A stretch of DNA of 19,936 bases from an uncultured Clostridia bacterium (GTDB lineage: Bacteria > Bacillota > Clostridia > TANB77 > CAG-508), in the NCBI GenBank assembly GCA_948777935.1, contig CAQDYY010000007.1, positions 86,560 through 106,495 on the forward strand. Reading direction: 5' to 3'. Below are positions 1 through 6,717 of the stretch, in pieces. The position numbers and the translations under genes are program-made. Position 1 is the stretch's first letter. Each line of letters starts with the position of its first letter. The notes under the pieces are model-generated. The model searched no databases, had not been told where the DNA came from, and saw only the letters and a list, made by a program, of their open reading frames with translations.

Positions 1-2
1 AG

Positions 3-1226
3 ATACAAACACAATTAATGAAAATGTACGTGGAAGGAGGAAAGGAAGAAGAAGCAACAAGACTAGCAATTGCAAATCAACAGAATGCACAAATACAAAA
101 AAAATTAATGGATCTATATAAAAGAAGGAAAGAACAAGAAGAAACTAAAATTATAGAAGAAATTGATGAACAACAAGCATTTGAACAAATAAAAGTATAT
201 AGAAAGAGTGGAAGTAAAGAAAAGGCAGAAGAACTAGCAAAAAGATTTCCTAAAAGTGGAAAGATACAAATACAATTAATGGAAATGTATGTGGAAAGTG
301 GAAGAGAAGAGGAAGCAATAGAATTTGCAAAGGCAAATTCACGAAATGGAAAGATACAAACACAATTAATGGAAATGTATGTGGAAAAAGGAAAAGAGGA
401 AGAAGCAATAGAACTTGCAAAGGCAAATAAACAGAATGCACAGATACAAAAACAATTAATTGCTTTATATAGAAGAAGGAAGGGGCAAACAATACAGTTA
501 GCAGAGCCAAATGCAGAAAAAGAGGAAGCACAACAAGAGATTAATGAAAAACAAGAAGAAATAGAAAATAATGATAACCAAGATAATATTGCAAGCGTTG
601 TGGTAGAAGAATTGTCAAATGAAGAGAAAAAAGAAGAAATTGTAGTAGAGGAACATATTGCAAATGAAGACATAGTGGATAATAGCACTCATACATCAAA
701 GAAAAAAACTAATAATAATGCAAAAAAAGCAAAATCTATAAAAGTAAGTAGAAAAGATACTATAGAAAATAGCTTAAGCAAAGCATTAAAAGAGACGATT
801 AGTAAGATTAACTGTTATTATTATGTGCATATGCAACCACAAAATAGCAATAAAATAGGAGAAAAAGAACATGAAAATTTAAAAATACAAATAGTAAATG
901 CCAAGAAAGATAAAATGAAAATTGAACAAATAAAACAGGAATTAAAACAAAAAATGCTGAAAAATGATTACGAAGAAGCATCAAGGCAAGAAAAGTATAT
1001 AAAAAAATATGATAAGCTACAGTCTATTTTGGGTTGTGATACAGATAATAAAAGAGCACAAATGGAATTAATGCTTGTATTAATAAATGAAGGTTATAGA
1101 GAAGTGGTAAAACGAGAGTTTCCAGAAAAAGATTATGAATTTGTTGATGAAATAATAAAAGGATATTATGCAAAAACAATAAAGCCACAAGATGCAAAAA
1201 AAGAAATAGACGAATATTGTATGTAA
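3..1226 (+). CDS. TPR-like tandem-repeat protein, 5' end cut off by the window
   Basis: Function not recognised. The frame is open to the left edge: codons before the first ATG (position 18) already read IQTQL, which matches the inner repeat units, so the true start lies outside the window. Counting from that ATG (402 residues), residues about 1-150 are helical units of roughly 30 residues with the pattern IQxQLMxMYVExGxEEEAIxxAKAN. Units at 261-350 and 351-440 differ at only about 12 of 90 bases, and the pair at the left edge resembles the pair beginning at 351. The spacing and A/G/L/Y pattern suggest TPR- or Sel1-like helical hairpins. Residues about 165-250 are a Glu/Lys/Asn-rich, probably disordered linker ending in a Lys-rich patch. 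Residues about 290-402 are charged and helical, possibly coiled coil, with a compact C-terminal part. No signal peptide or membrane segment is visible. The gene ends at a clear terminator. A cytoplasmic protein-interaction role is inference only. Confidence 0.75.
   Translation: MQTQLMKMYVEGGKEEEATRLAIANQQNAQIQKKLMDLYKRRKEQEETKIIEEIDEQQAFEQIKVYRKSGSKEKAEELAKRFPKSGKIQIQLMEMYVESGREEEAIEFAKANSRNGKIQTQLMEMYVEKGKEEEAIELAKANKQNAQIQKQLIALYRRRKGQTIQLAEPNAEKEEAQQEINEKQEEIENNDNQDNIASVVVEELSNEEKKEEIVVEEHIANEDIVDNSTHTSKKKTNNNAKKAKSIKVSRKDTIENSLSKALKETISKINCYYYVHMQPQNSNKIGEKEHENLKIQIVNAKKDKMKIEQIKQELKQKMLKNDYEEASRQEKYIKKYDKLQSILGCDTDNKRAQMELMLVLINEGYREVVKREFPEKDYEFVDEIIKGYYAKTIKPQDAKKEIDEYCM
261..440 (+). 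repeat. Two 90-bp tandem coding repeats
   Basis: Bases 261-350 and 351-440 are direct repeats with period 90, both starting AAGATACAAA and differing at about 12 positions. A further related unit begins at 441, and a diverged pair sits at the left edge of the window. They encode the 30-residue helical units of the surrounding protein. The period is a multiple of three, so unit gain or loss keeps frame. Confidence 0.8.
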
Positions 1227-1234
1227 CAAAAATT

Positions 1235-1266
1235 AAAAAGGTGTAATAAAAATGCACCTTTTTTTT
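1235..1266 (+). terminator. Rho-independent terminator after the repeat protein
   Basis: AAAAAGGTG (1235-1243) pairs with CACCTTTTT (1255-1263) around an AT-rich loop and runs into a T tract ending at 1266. It starts 8 bases after the stop codon. Confidence 0.85.
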
Positions 1267-1274
1267 CAAAAATA

Positions 1275-1303
1275 TTGCATAACCTAAATACTTATTATAG
1301 AAT
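1275..1303 (+). promoter_or_regulatory. Sigma-A promoter for pgi
   Basis: TTGCAT (1275-1280) and TAGAAT (1298-1303) are separated by 17 bases, just after the previous terminator and 33 bases before the pgi start. This fits the vegetative consensus with one mismatch per hexamer class. Confidence 0.65.
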
Positions 1304-1336
1304 ATACATATACTAAAAAGAGAGGGAGATTTAGAT

Positions 1337-2644
1337 ATGTCATATGTAAAATTAGAGGATAAAAATACTGGTATTACAGTAGAAGATATTATGGAATATA
1401 AGGAAGAAGTAAAAAATATTCATAAAGATTTGCATGAAAAGACAAATGATGAAAAAGAATTTTTAGGATGGCTTACATTACCAACATCTTATGATAAAGA
1501 AGAATTTGCAAGAATTAAAAATGCAGCTAAAAAAATACAAAAAGATTCTGATATCCTATTATGTATTGGAATAGGAGGTTCTTATTTAGGTGCAAGAGCA
1601 GTTATAGAAAGCCTAACACATACATTTTACAATTATGGAAAAAGAGATTTTCCACAAATTTTATATGCAGGAAATAACTTAAGTCCTAATTATTTGAATG
1701 ACTTGGTTGATATAATTGGAGATAGAGATATTTCAATTAATGTAATTTCTAAATCTGGAACAACAACAGAACCTGCAATTGCATTTAGAATTTTTAGAGA
1801 GTTCTTAGAGAATAAATATGGAATAGAAGAGGCAAGAAAAAGAATATATGTTACTACAGATAAAGAAAAAGGAGCTCTAAAAACACTCGCAAACGAAGAA
1901 GGATATGAAACTTTTGTTATTCCAGATAATGTTGGGGGAAGATATTCTGTTTTAACAGCAGTTGGACTATTACCAATTGCAGTAGTTGGAATAGACATTG
2001 ATAAATTAATAAAAGGTGCAAAAATTGCAGAAGATAAATACAAAGATGATAACCTAAAATACAATGAGTGTTATAAATATGCAGTAATTAGAAATATATT
2101 ATATAAAAATCATAAAAACATTGAAATATTAGTAAACTATGAGCCTAAGATGCAATATTTTATAGAATGGTGGAAACAATTATATGGAGAAAGTGAAGGA
2201 AAAGATGGAAAAGGAATTTTTCCAGCAGGTGCACTTTTCACAACAGATTTACATTCTATGGGGCAATATATTCAACAAGGAAGACGTAATTTATTTGAAA
2301 CAATTTTAGCAATAGATGAACCAAATAGTGATATAACAATAAAACAAGATGAAGATAATTTAGATGGAATGAACTTTGTAGCAGGAAAAACCTTGGATTT
2401 TGTAAATAAAAAAGCAATGGAAGGAACAATAGAAGCACATGTAAATGGAGATGTACCTAATATAGTGTTACATTTAGAAAAATTAGATGAAGAAACCATA
2501 GGAGAATTGATTTACTTTTTTGAACTTAGTTGTGCAGTATCAGGTAGATTATTAGGGGTTAATCCATTTAATCAACCAGGAGTAGAGGAATATAAAAAGA
2601 ACATGTTTAGGCTTCTTGGAAAACCAGGATACGAAACAAAATAG
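1337..2644 (+). CDS. pgi: Glucose-6-phosphate isomerase
   Basis: Interconverts glucose-6-phosphate and fructose-6-phosphate in glycolysis and gluconeogenesis; cytoplasmic. The 435-residue length fits the short Bacillus-type PGI. Visible signatures: a GIGGSYLGAR phosphosugar-binding (SIS) loop at about residues 78-87, SKSGTTTEP at 138-146, DNVGGRYS around 197-204 (PGI signature 1), GRRNLFETIL in the middle of the second SIS domain, and GVNPFNQPGVEEYK at 407-420 (C-terminal signature). A GAGGGAG ribosome binding site lies 7-9 bases before ATG 1337. It has its own promoter and is followed 9 bases later by a small membrane-protein gene, probably co-transcribed. pfkA and manA elsewhere in the window act on the same metabolite. 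Nothing looks truncated or unusual. Confidence 0.97.
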   Translation: MSYVKLEDKNTGITVEDIMEYKEEVKNIHKDLHEKTNDEKEFLGWLTLPTSYDKEEFARIKNAAKKIQKDSDILLCIGIGGSYLGARAVIESLTHTFYNYGKRDFPQILYAGNNLSPNYLNDLVDIIGDRDISINVISKSGTTTEPAIAFRIFREFLENKYGIEEARKRIYVTTDKEKGALKTLANEEGYETFVIPDNVGGRYSVLTAVGLLPIAVVGIDIDKLIKGAKIAEDKYKDDNLKYNECYKYAVIRNILYKNHKNIEILVNYEPKMQYFIEWWKQLYGESEGKDGKGIFPAGALFTTDLHSMGQYIQQGRRNLFETILAIDEPNSDITIKQDEDNLDGMNFVAGKTLDFVNKKAMEGTIEAHVNGDVPNIVLHLEKLDEETIGELIYFFELSCAVSGRLLGVNPFNQPGVEEYKKNMFRLLGKPGYETK

Positions 2645-2653
2645 GAAGAGGGA

Positions 2654-2851
2654 ATGAGTATGAAAATGAAGATATATGATAAAGAAATGTATCAAAAAGA
2701 ACAATGGATAAAAAGTGTACTTTTAGTAGTGGGCATTTTTGTTTTAGGATTTATAGTAGGATATTTTGTATCAAAATATGAGAAAAATCAAGAAATGGTA
2801 GATTTACAAGATAGAGTGCAAGTATTACAAAGGCAAATAGAGAATTTGTAA
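2654..2851 (+). CDS. Small single-pass membrane protein with a short coiled-coil tail
   Basis: Not recognised. It has 65 residues: a charged N-terminus (about 1-19), one hydrophobic helix (about 20-42, rich in V, L, I, F and G), then a tail with heptad-like spacing (VDLQDRVQVLQRQIENL) that could form a short coiled coil. The gene lies 9 bases after pgi, so the two are probably one transcript. Two starts are possible: ATG 2654 or ATG 2660 (two codons later), which sits about 7 bases from the AGAGGG motif and may be the better one. No terminator is evident after it; the T-box promoter of thrS follows within 20 bases. No function is inferred beyond membrane location. Confidence 0.7.
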   Translation: MSMKMKIYDKEMYQKEQWIKSVLLVVGIFVLGFIVGYFVSKYEKNQEMVDLQDRVQVLQRQIENL

Positions 2852-2867
2852 ATTTAACTAAAAGTAG

Positions 2868-2896
2868 TTGACAATAAGTTAAAAAGAATGTACAAT
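2868..2896 (+). promoter_or_regulatory. Sigma-A promoter of the thrS T-box leader
   Basis: A perfect TTGACA (2868-2873), a 17-base spacer and TACAAT (2891-2896). Transcription should begin near 2903, giving a leader of about 370 bases before thrS. Confidence 0.85.
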
Positions 2897-2902
2897 AAAT
2901 AT

Positions 2903-3134
2903 GTAAATAAGAAAAACAAAAATGAGACAAAGTAAAAACAAGGTTACTTTTAGAGAGTAATTAGCCATAGGCTGAAAGCTAATTACAAGAAAACAGTTTT
3001 GAAAAACTACCTCATTGTTTCTAGAAAAAACTAGACGTTGATTACGTTATAATCTAAATGAAGTTAAAAATAGGGTGGAACCGTGTATATATGCACCCCT
3101 AAGTATTTAAGACAAAAATACTTAGGGGTTTTTT
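2903..3134 (+). promoter_or_regulatory. T-box riboswitch (threonine), with terminator
   Basis: A tRNA-sensing leader: uncharged tRNA-Thr binding should favour an antiterminator and allow thrS transcription. The conserved T-box core GGGTGGAACCGTG is at 3073-3085. The base of Stem I is AATGAG (2921-2926) with CTCATT (3011-3016). AGAGAG (from 2952) fits the conserved GA-rich Stem I motif. Just 5' of the closing strand lie ACT (3006-3008) and ACC (3009-3011), both threonine codons, so the specifier agrees with the downstream gene. CTAG-arm hairpin 3020-3035 fits Stem III. The terminator is CCCCTAAGTATTT (3096-3108) with its complement (3116-3128) and six Ts. The alternative pairing GGGTG (3073-3077) with CACCC (3094-3098) uses the 5' side of the terminator, as expected for an antiterminator. 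Confidence 0.93.
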
Positions 3135-3153
3135 ATATAGTAGGAAAATTATT

Positions 3154-3206
3154 GTAGGGGCATCGTTTGTGGGAATACCCGTGAGACATGACACCACTGT
3201 GCCCTC
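3154..3206. repeat. GC-rich imperfect hairpin inserted between T-box and thrS
   Basis: A stretch of about 50 bases with clearly higher GC than its surroundings begins GTAGGGGCA (3154-3162) and ends TGCCCTC (3200-3206). These arms can pair, with a second short pairing GTGG/CCAC inside. The start matches the short hairpin elements near 7981 and 13682. It lies after the T-box terminator and before the thrS ribosome binding site, so it is transcribed only upon readthrough. Probably a small dispersed element or its remnant. Confidence 0.5.
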
Positions 3207-3273
3207 TTATATTTTAATGCATAATAATAGAAAATCTTGCATTTAGTTATTTTTGTCTAGAAGGAGGAAAATT

Positions 3274-5203
3274 ATGATAAAAATTAGTTTAAAAGATGGT
3301 TCTGTAAAAGAAGTAGAATCACGGAATTTCAGTATTAGAACTTGCAAAAAGTATTAGTGAAGGATTAGCAAGAGTAGCAACTTCAGCAGAAGTAAATGGC
3401 GAAATTAAAGATTTAAGATTTAAATTAGAGGAAGATTGCAAAGTAAATATTCTAACATTTGATGTAGAAGAAGGAAAAAAGGCATATTGGCATACTACAA
3501 CTCATATTATGGCACAAGCAGTAAAAAGACTATTTCCAGATACAAAATTAGGAATAGGACCAGCTATTGAAAATGGATTTTATTATGATTTCAAAGTAGA
3601 AAAGCCATTTGATGAAGAAGATATTAAGAAAATAGAAGAAGAATCAAATAAAATTATTAAAGAAAACTTAGAAATAAAAAGATTTACACTACCAAGAGAA
3701 GAAGCAATAAAACTAATGCAAGAAAAGAAAGAAGATTATAAGGTAGAGTTAATTAAAGAATTACCAGAAGGAGAAGAAATATCTTTCTATGAGCAAGGTG
3801 AGTATGTAGATCTTTGTGCAGGACCACATTTACCTAGTACAGGTAGCATAAAAATAATGAAAATATTAAATACTTCAGCAGCATATTGGAAAGGTGATCA
3901 AAGCAAAGACAGTATGCAAAGAATTTATGGCATCTCTTTTCCAAAAGCAAGCATGTTAGAAGAATACTTAAACATGTTAGAAGAAGCAAAACAAAGAGAC
4001 CATAGAAAAATAGGAAAAGAACTTGAACTTTTTATGACACATGAATTAGTTGGTTCAGGCTTACCAATGTACTTACCAAAAGGAGCAACAATAAGAAGAA
4101 TATTAGAAAGATATATTCAAGATAAAGAAGTAAAAATGGGATATAATCATGTATATACACCATCACTTGCAAATGTTTCATTATATAAAACAAGTGGGCA
4201 TTGGGATCATTATAAAGAAGACATGTTTCCTGCTATGAAAATGGAAAATGAAGAAATGGTATTAAGACCAATGAATTGTCCACATCATATGCTAATTTAT
4301 AAAAACAAAATGCATTCATATAGAGATTTACCAATAAGAATAGGAGAGTTAGCACATGATTTTCGTTATGAGGCAAGTGGAAATGTATGTGGTTTAGAAA
4401 GAGTTCGTGAAATGTGTCAAAATGATGCACATCTTTTTGTAAGACCAGACCAAATAAAAGAAGAATTTAAAAAAGTTGTTGACTTAATACTTGATGTATA
4501 CAAAGACTTTGGATTTAATGAATATACATTTAGGCTATCATTAAGAGATAAAAATGATAAAGAAAAATATTTTGATGATGACGAAATGTGGAATACAGCA
4601 GAAAGTCAATTAAGAGAAATTTTAAAAGAAGCAAACTTAAACTTTTATGAAGCAGAAGGAGAAGCAGCTTTTTATGGACCAAAATTAGATGTTCAAATAA
4701 AAACAGCATTAGGGCATGATATTACAATTTCAACATGTCAATTAGACTTCTTATTACCTAGAAGATTTGAATTATCTTATATAGGAGAAGATGGAAAAGA
4801 GCACACACCAGTAGTTATTCATAGAGCAATACTTGGAACTTTTGATAGATTTTTATCTTTCTTAATAGAAGAAACAAAAGGAGTATTTCCTATATGGCTT
4901 GCACCAGTACAAGTAAAAATATTACCAATTTCAGATGCACATAATGAATATGCAAATAGTGTAAAAGAACAACTTGAAAAAGAAGGCATAAGAATAGAAA
5001 TTGATGATAGAAACGAAAAAATAGGCTATAAGATTCGTGAAGCGCAGGTTCAAAAAGTGCCATATATGCTAGTTGTTGGAGAAAAAGAAATGGAATGTAA
5101 AACAGTAGGTGTTCGTTCAAGAAAAGATGGAGATATAGGAGCAATAAAAATTGATGAATTTATAAAAACAGTATTAGAAGAAATTAAAAATTTTACTAAA
5201 TAA
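3274..5203 (+). CDS. thrS: Threonyl-tRNA synthetase, reading frame broken near its start
   Basis: Charges tRNA-Thr; class II synthetase, cytoplasmic. The T-box leader and an AAGGAGG site (3261-3267) point to ATG 3274, which opens MIKISLKDGSVKEVES and then goes out of frame into a stop. Removing one base (the C at 3322) restores GISVLELAKSISEGLARVA and joins the long frame, giving 642 residues, the normal family length. Domain order after correction: TGS; editing domain with HTTTH (encoded 3491-3505, usual form HxxxH) and CAGPH (Cx3H half); class II core with RPMNCPHH (zinc Cys and His), FRYEASG motif 2 and GTFDRFLSFLIEE motif 3; C-terminal anticodon-binding domain. Beginning at ATG 3509 would give 564 residues lacking the TGS domain and the first editing histidines. 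The insertion may be a sequencing or assembly error, since the rest is intact and the enzyme is normally essential. A strong terminator follows. Confidence 0.93.
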
Positions 5204-5220
5204 ATTGTAGAAAAATGTCG

Positions 5221-5265
5221 AAAGAAAATCAATATTTTTGTCAAAAAAGGATTGATTTTCTTTTT
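5221..5265 (+). terminator. Rho-independent terminator of thrS
   Basis: AAAGAAAATCAAT (5221-5233) pairs perfectly with ATTGATTTTCTTT (5251-5263), followed by Ts to 5265. The 3' arm also contains a candidate -35 box for the next unit. Confidence 0.88.
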
Positions 5266-5280
5266 GTTATATTATATACT
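5252..5280 (+). promoter_or_regulatory. Candidate promoter embedded in the thrS terminator
   Basis: TTGATT (5252-5257), 17-base spacer, TATACT (5275-5280). The -35 box lies inside the 3' arm of the thrS terminator. Transcription would start about 20 bases before the 16-codon ORF. Fits consensus; not demonstrable from sequence alone. Confidence 0.55.
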
Positions 5281-5305
5281 AATTTTGTTTAGGAGATTTT
5301 AAATA

Positions 5306-5356
5306 ATGGGAATTAAAAAAAGGGATAAATACAAGCAAAGAAAGGAGGAAAGATAA
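5306..5356 (+). CDS. Candidate 16-residue basic leader peptide
   Basis: ATG 5306 preceded by AGGAG (5291-5295) encodes MGIKKRDKYKQRKEER and a stop. TAA 5354-5356 shares its last base with ATG 5356 of the coiled-coil gene (TAATG). The peptide is highly basic (eight Lys or Arg in 16 residues). The overlap would allow translational coupling, although the downstream gene also has its own AAAGGAGGAAAG site within this mini-ORF. It could be a real small protein, a coupling leader, or chance. It is too short for family assignment. Confidence 0.4.
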   Translation: MGIKKRDKYKQRKEER

Positions 5357-5850
5357 TGGAAGAAAAAATACTATCTAAAATTCTTAAAAGATTAGATGAT
5401 TTTGGTGAAGATTTAAGAGATGTAAAAGCAGACATGAGAGAAATGAAACAGGAAATGCGTGAGACAAAACAAGAAATGCATGAAATGAATGAAAAAAATC
5501 AAAAAGAACACGAAGAAATGAGAAGAGAAATTCACGAAATGAATGAAAAAATGCACAGAATGAATGAGCAGAACCAAAAAGAGCATGAAGAAATGAGAAA
5601 GGATATTGCAAATAATAGTAAAGCAATTAAGGAAGCAACAGACTTTATTATTGAAACTACAAAATCAATTGCAAAGACAGTTACAGAAATAAGAAATACG
5701 CAAATAGTTCAAACAAAGCAAATAAATCAATTAATGTTAATGCAAAAAGTAAATTTTGAAAAAGATAAGTCACAAGATGCTGTTTTAGAATTACATGATG
5801 CAAGAATGAAGAGATGCGAAGACAAGATAGAAATACTAGAAAATGAGTAA
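5356..5850 (+). CDS. Coiled-coil protein, function unknown
   Basis: A 164-residue, mostly helical, highly charged protein without signal peptide or membrane segment. Residues about 15-85 are Met/Glu/Lys/Arg/His-rich coiled coil. MNEKNQKEHEEMRREI and MNEQNQKEHEEMRKDI are copies 25 residues (75 bases) apart, a spacing that fits two heptads plus a hendecad. Residues about 87-140 are less charged and more polar (Ile, Thr, Gln), resembling the stalk-like helices of other long coiled coils; the last 20 residues are again charged. AAAGGAGGAAAG gives a strong ribosome binding site 5-7 bases before ATG 5356. It probably forms an oligomeric rod. Similar small proteins are often annotated simply as hypothetical in Clostridia; I do not assign a function. 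Confidence 0.75.
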   Translation: MEEKILSKILKRLDDFGEDLRDVKADMREMKQEMRETKQEMHEMNEKNQKEHEEMRREIHEMNEKMHRMNEQNQKEHEEMRKDIANNSKAIKEATDFIIETTKSIAKTVTEIRNTQIVQTKQINQLMLMQKVNFEKDKSQDAVLELHDARMKRCEDKIEILENE

Positions 5851-5857
5851 GGCGTAT

Positions 5858-5899
5858 ATAAATTTGGATTTAAAATTGTACATAAATTTGGATTTAAAA
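5858..5899. repeat. 18-bp direct repeat upstream of the LysM gene promoter
   Basis: ATAAATTTGGATTTAAAA occurs exactly at 5858-5875 and 5882-5899, period 24. The second copy ends 3 bases before the -35 box at 5903. The position fits a pair of activator sites or AT-rich UP-element DNA, or a simple local duplication. Confidence 0.75.
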
Positions 5900-5902
5900 G
5901 TC

Positions 5903-5931
5903 TTGAATAATAAGTTTAAATATGCTATAAT
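5903..5931 (+). promoter_or_regulatory. Extended -10 sigma-A promoter of the LysM gene
   Basis: TTGAAT (5903-5908), 17-base spacer, TGC + TATAAT (5923-5931). A perfect -10 with a TGn extension predicts a strong promoter starting near 5938. Confidence 0.85.
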
Positions 5932-5939
5932 AGCGAAAT

Positions 5940-5990
5940 ATTGGTGCATAAAAGTAACTTTATTTGTTTAAAGTTGCGAATAAAACCAAT
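5940..5990 (+). promoter_or_regulatory. Hairpin in the 5' UTR of the LysM gene
   Basis: ATTGGT (5940-5945) pairs with ACCAAT (5985-5990), and inside it GTAACTTTA (5954-5962) pairs with TAAAGTTGC (5969-5977) with one G-U pair. The hairpin starts almost exactly at the predicted transcription start. A 5'-terminal stem of this sort can stabilise mRNA. It lacks a T tail, so it is not a terminator. Confidence 0.5.
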
Positions 5991-6016
5991 AAAAAATAAC
6001 CTAATGGAGGAGGAAA

Positions 6017-6526
6017 ATGAAAAAAGTAACAAATGCAACAATTGTAGGAGTAATAATATCTTCAATAATATTGTTTTCTCCAATGCGGAAAGCAGAAGCA
6101 AAAGATGTGATTATTGTACAGATGATTCATGAAGACATTTCTAATTACGTTTATGAGGAAGGAGAAAATGGAGGAATTAAAAGTGTTATAATAGGACACG
6201 AAGTAAATCCATACTATATTGTACGAAAAGGAGAAAATATTAAAGATATTTCTATGAATTTAAACATAACAGAAGAATATCTTTTGTCGGCAAACATAGG
6301 ATTTCCACTAAGCATAGAAGAAGAAATTCCGCAAGGAGTATATATTGAATTGCCAGATATATATTGGCAAGAATTAGAAAATGTATACTTGATAGTAAGC
6401 AAAGGAGATACTCTAGAAAAAGTTGCAAGTATATTTAATACAAACATTGAAAAAATTTGCGACTTAAATTCCAAAATTGAGGATCCAGATCTAATTTATG
6501 CTGGAAGTATAATAAAGATTAGTTAG
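6017..6526 (+). CDS. Exported protein with two LysM domains
   Basis: Predicted peptidoglycan- or chitin-type glycan-binding protein outside the membrane. It has 169 residues. Residues 1-28 are a signal peptide (Lys at the start, hydrophobic 9-20, AEA before a likely cut at 28/29). Residues about 66-113 form LysM 1 (YYIVRKGENIKDISMNLNI, ending YIELP) and about 123-168 LysM 2 (YLIVSKGDTLEKVASIFNT, ending AGSIIKIS). No catalytic domain is present, so it may be an accessory or spore/wall-associated protein, or work with a separate hydrolase. GGAGGAGG lies 5 bases before ATG 6017. It has its own strong promoter and a terminator just after, so it is monocistronic. Confidence 0.87.
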   Translation: MKKVTNATIVGVIISSIILFSPMRKAEAKDVIIVQMIHEDISNYVYEEGENGGIKSVIIGHEVNPYYIVRKGENIKDISMNLNITEEYLLSANIGFPLSIEEEIPQGVYIELPDIYWQELENVYLIVSKGDTLEKVASIFNTNIEKICDLNSKIEDPDLIYAGSIIKIS

Positions 6527-6538
6527 GGTTATTAAAAG

Positions 6539-6571
6539 CAAAAGCCAACGTGTTCTATACGTTGGCTTTTG
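6539..6571 (+). terminator. Terminator of the LysM gene
   Basis: CAAAAGCCAACG (6539-6550) and CGTTGGCTTTTG (6560-6571) form a perfect 12-bp stem 12 bases past the stop codon. The tail after the stem is short of T, but the 3' arm itself ends in TTTT. Confidence 0.75.
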
Positions 6572-6578
6572 TGAAATG

Positions 6579-6650
6579 TATAGTAGGAAAGTTTTCTAAA
6601 CTTTCCATTATATAAATACGTTCTACACAAAATTGCTTATAGCAATTTTG
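6579..6650. repeat. Tandem-hairpin element between convergent genes
   Basis: Two further perfect hairpins follow the terminator: GGAAAGTTT/AAACTTTCC (6586-6594/6598-6606) and CAAAATTGC/GCAATTTTG (6628-6636/6642-6650). TATAGTAGGAAA at 6579-6590 is also present at 3136-3147, next to the other GC-rich insert. Looks like a small non-coding dispersed (REP- or MITE-like) element. The rest of 6651-6717 shows nothing clear beyond a weak AAAGG/CCTTT pairing that may end tyrS. Confidence 0.45.
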
Positions 6651-6717
6651 GCAAGTGAACAAATACGGGGCATGTAAGTAATCTAAAAAGGCAAAAATTT
6701 TAAATATGCTCCTTTTG

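Noticed and set aside
261..440. Regular direct repeats considered as CRISPR
   Set aside because: Whole 90-bp unit is conserved, there are no unique spacers, and the frame is coding.
77..688. 203-residue minus-strand ORF
   Set aside because: It is antisense to the repeat protein; its Ser/Phe/Cys-rich composition mirrors Glu/Lys/Ala codons, and no ribosome binding site is seen.
3509..5203. Start of thrS at ATG 3509
   Set aside because: It would lose the TGS domain and the HTTTH editing motif encoded just upstream in the same frame, and has no good ribosome binding site.
5941..6132. 63-residue plus-strand ORF before and across the LysM start
   Set aside because: It starts at a TTG without a ribosome binding site and overlaps the LysM gene in another frame; the LysM start has a strong site.
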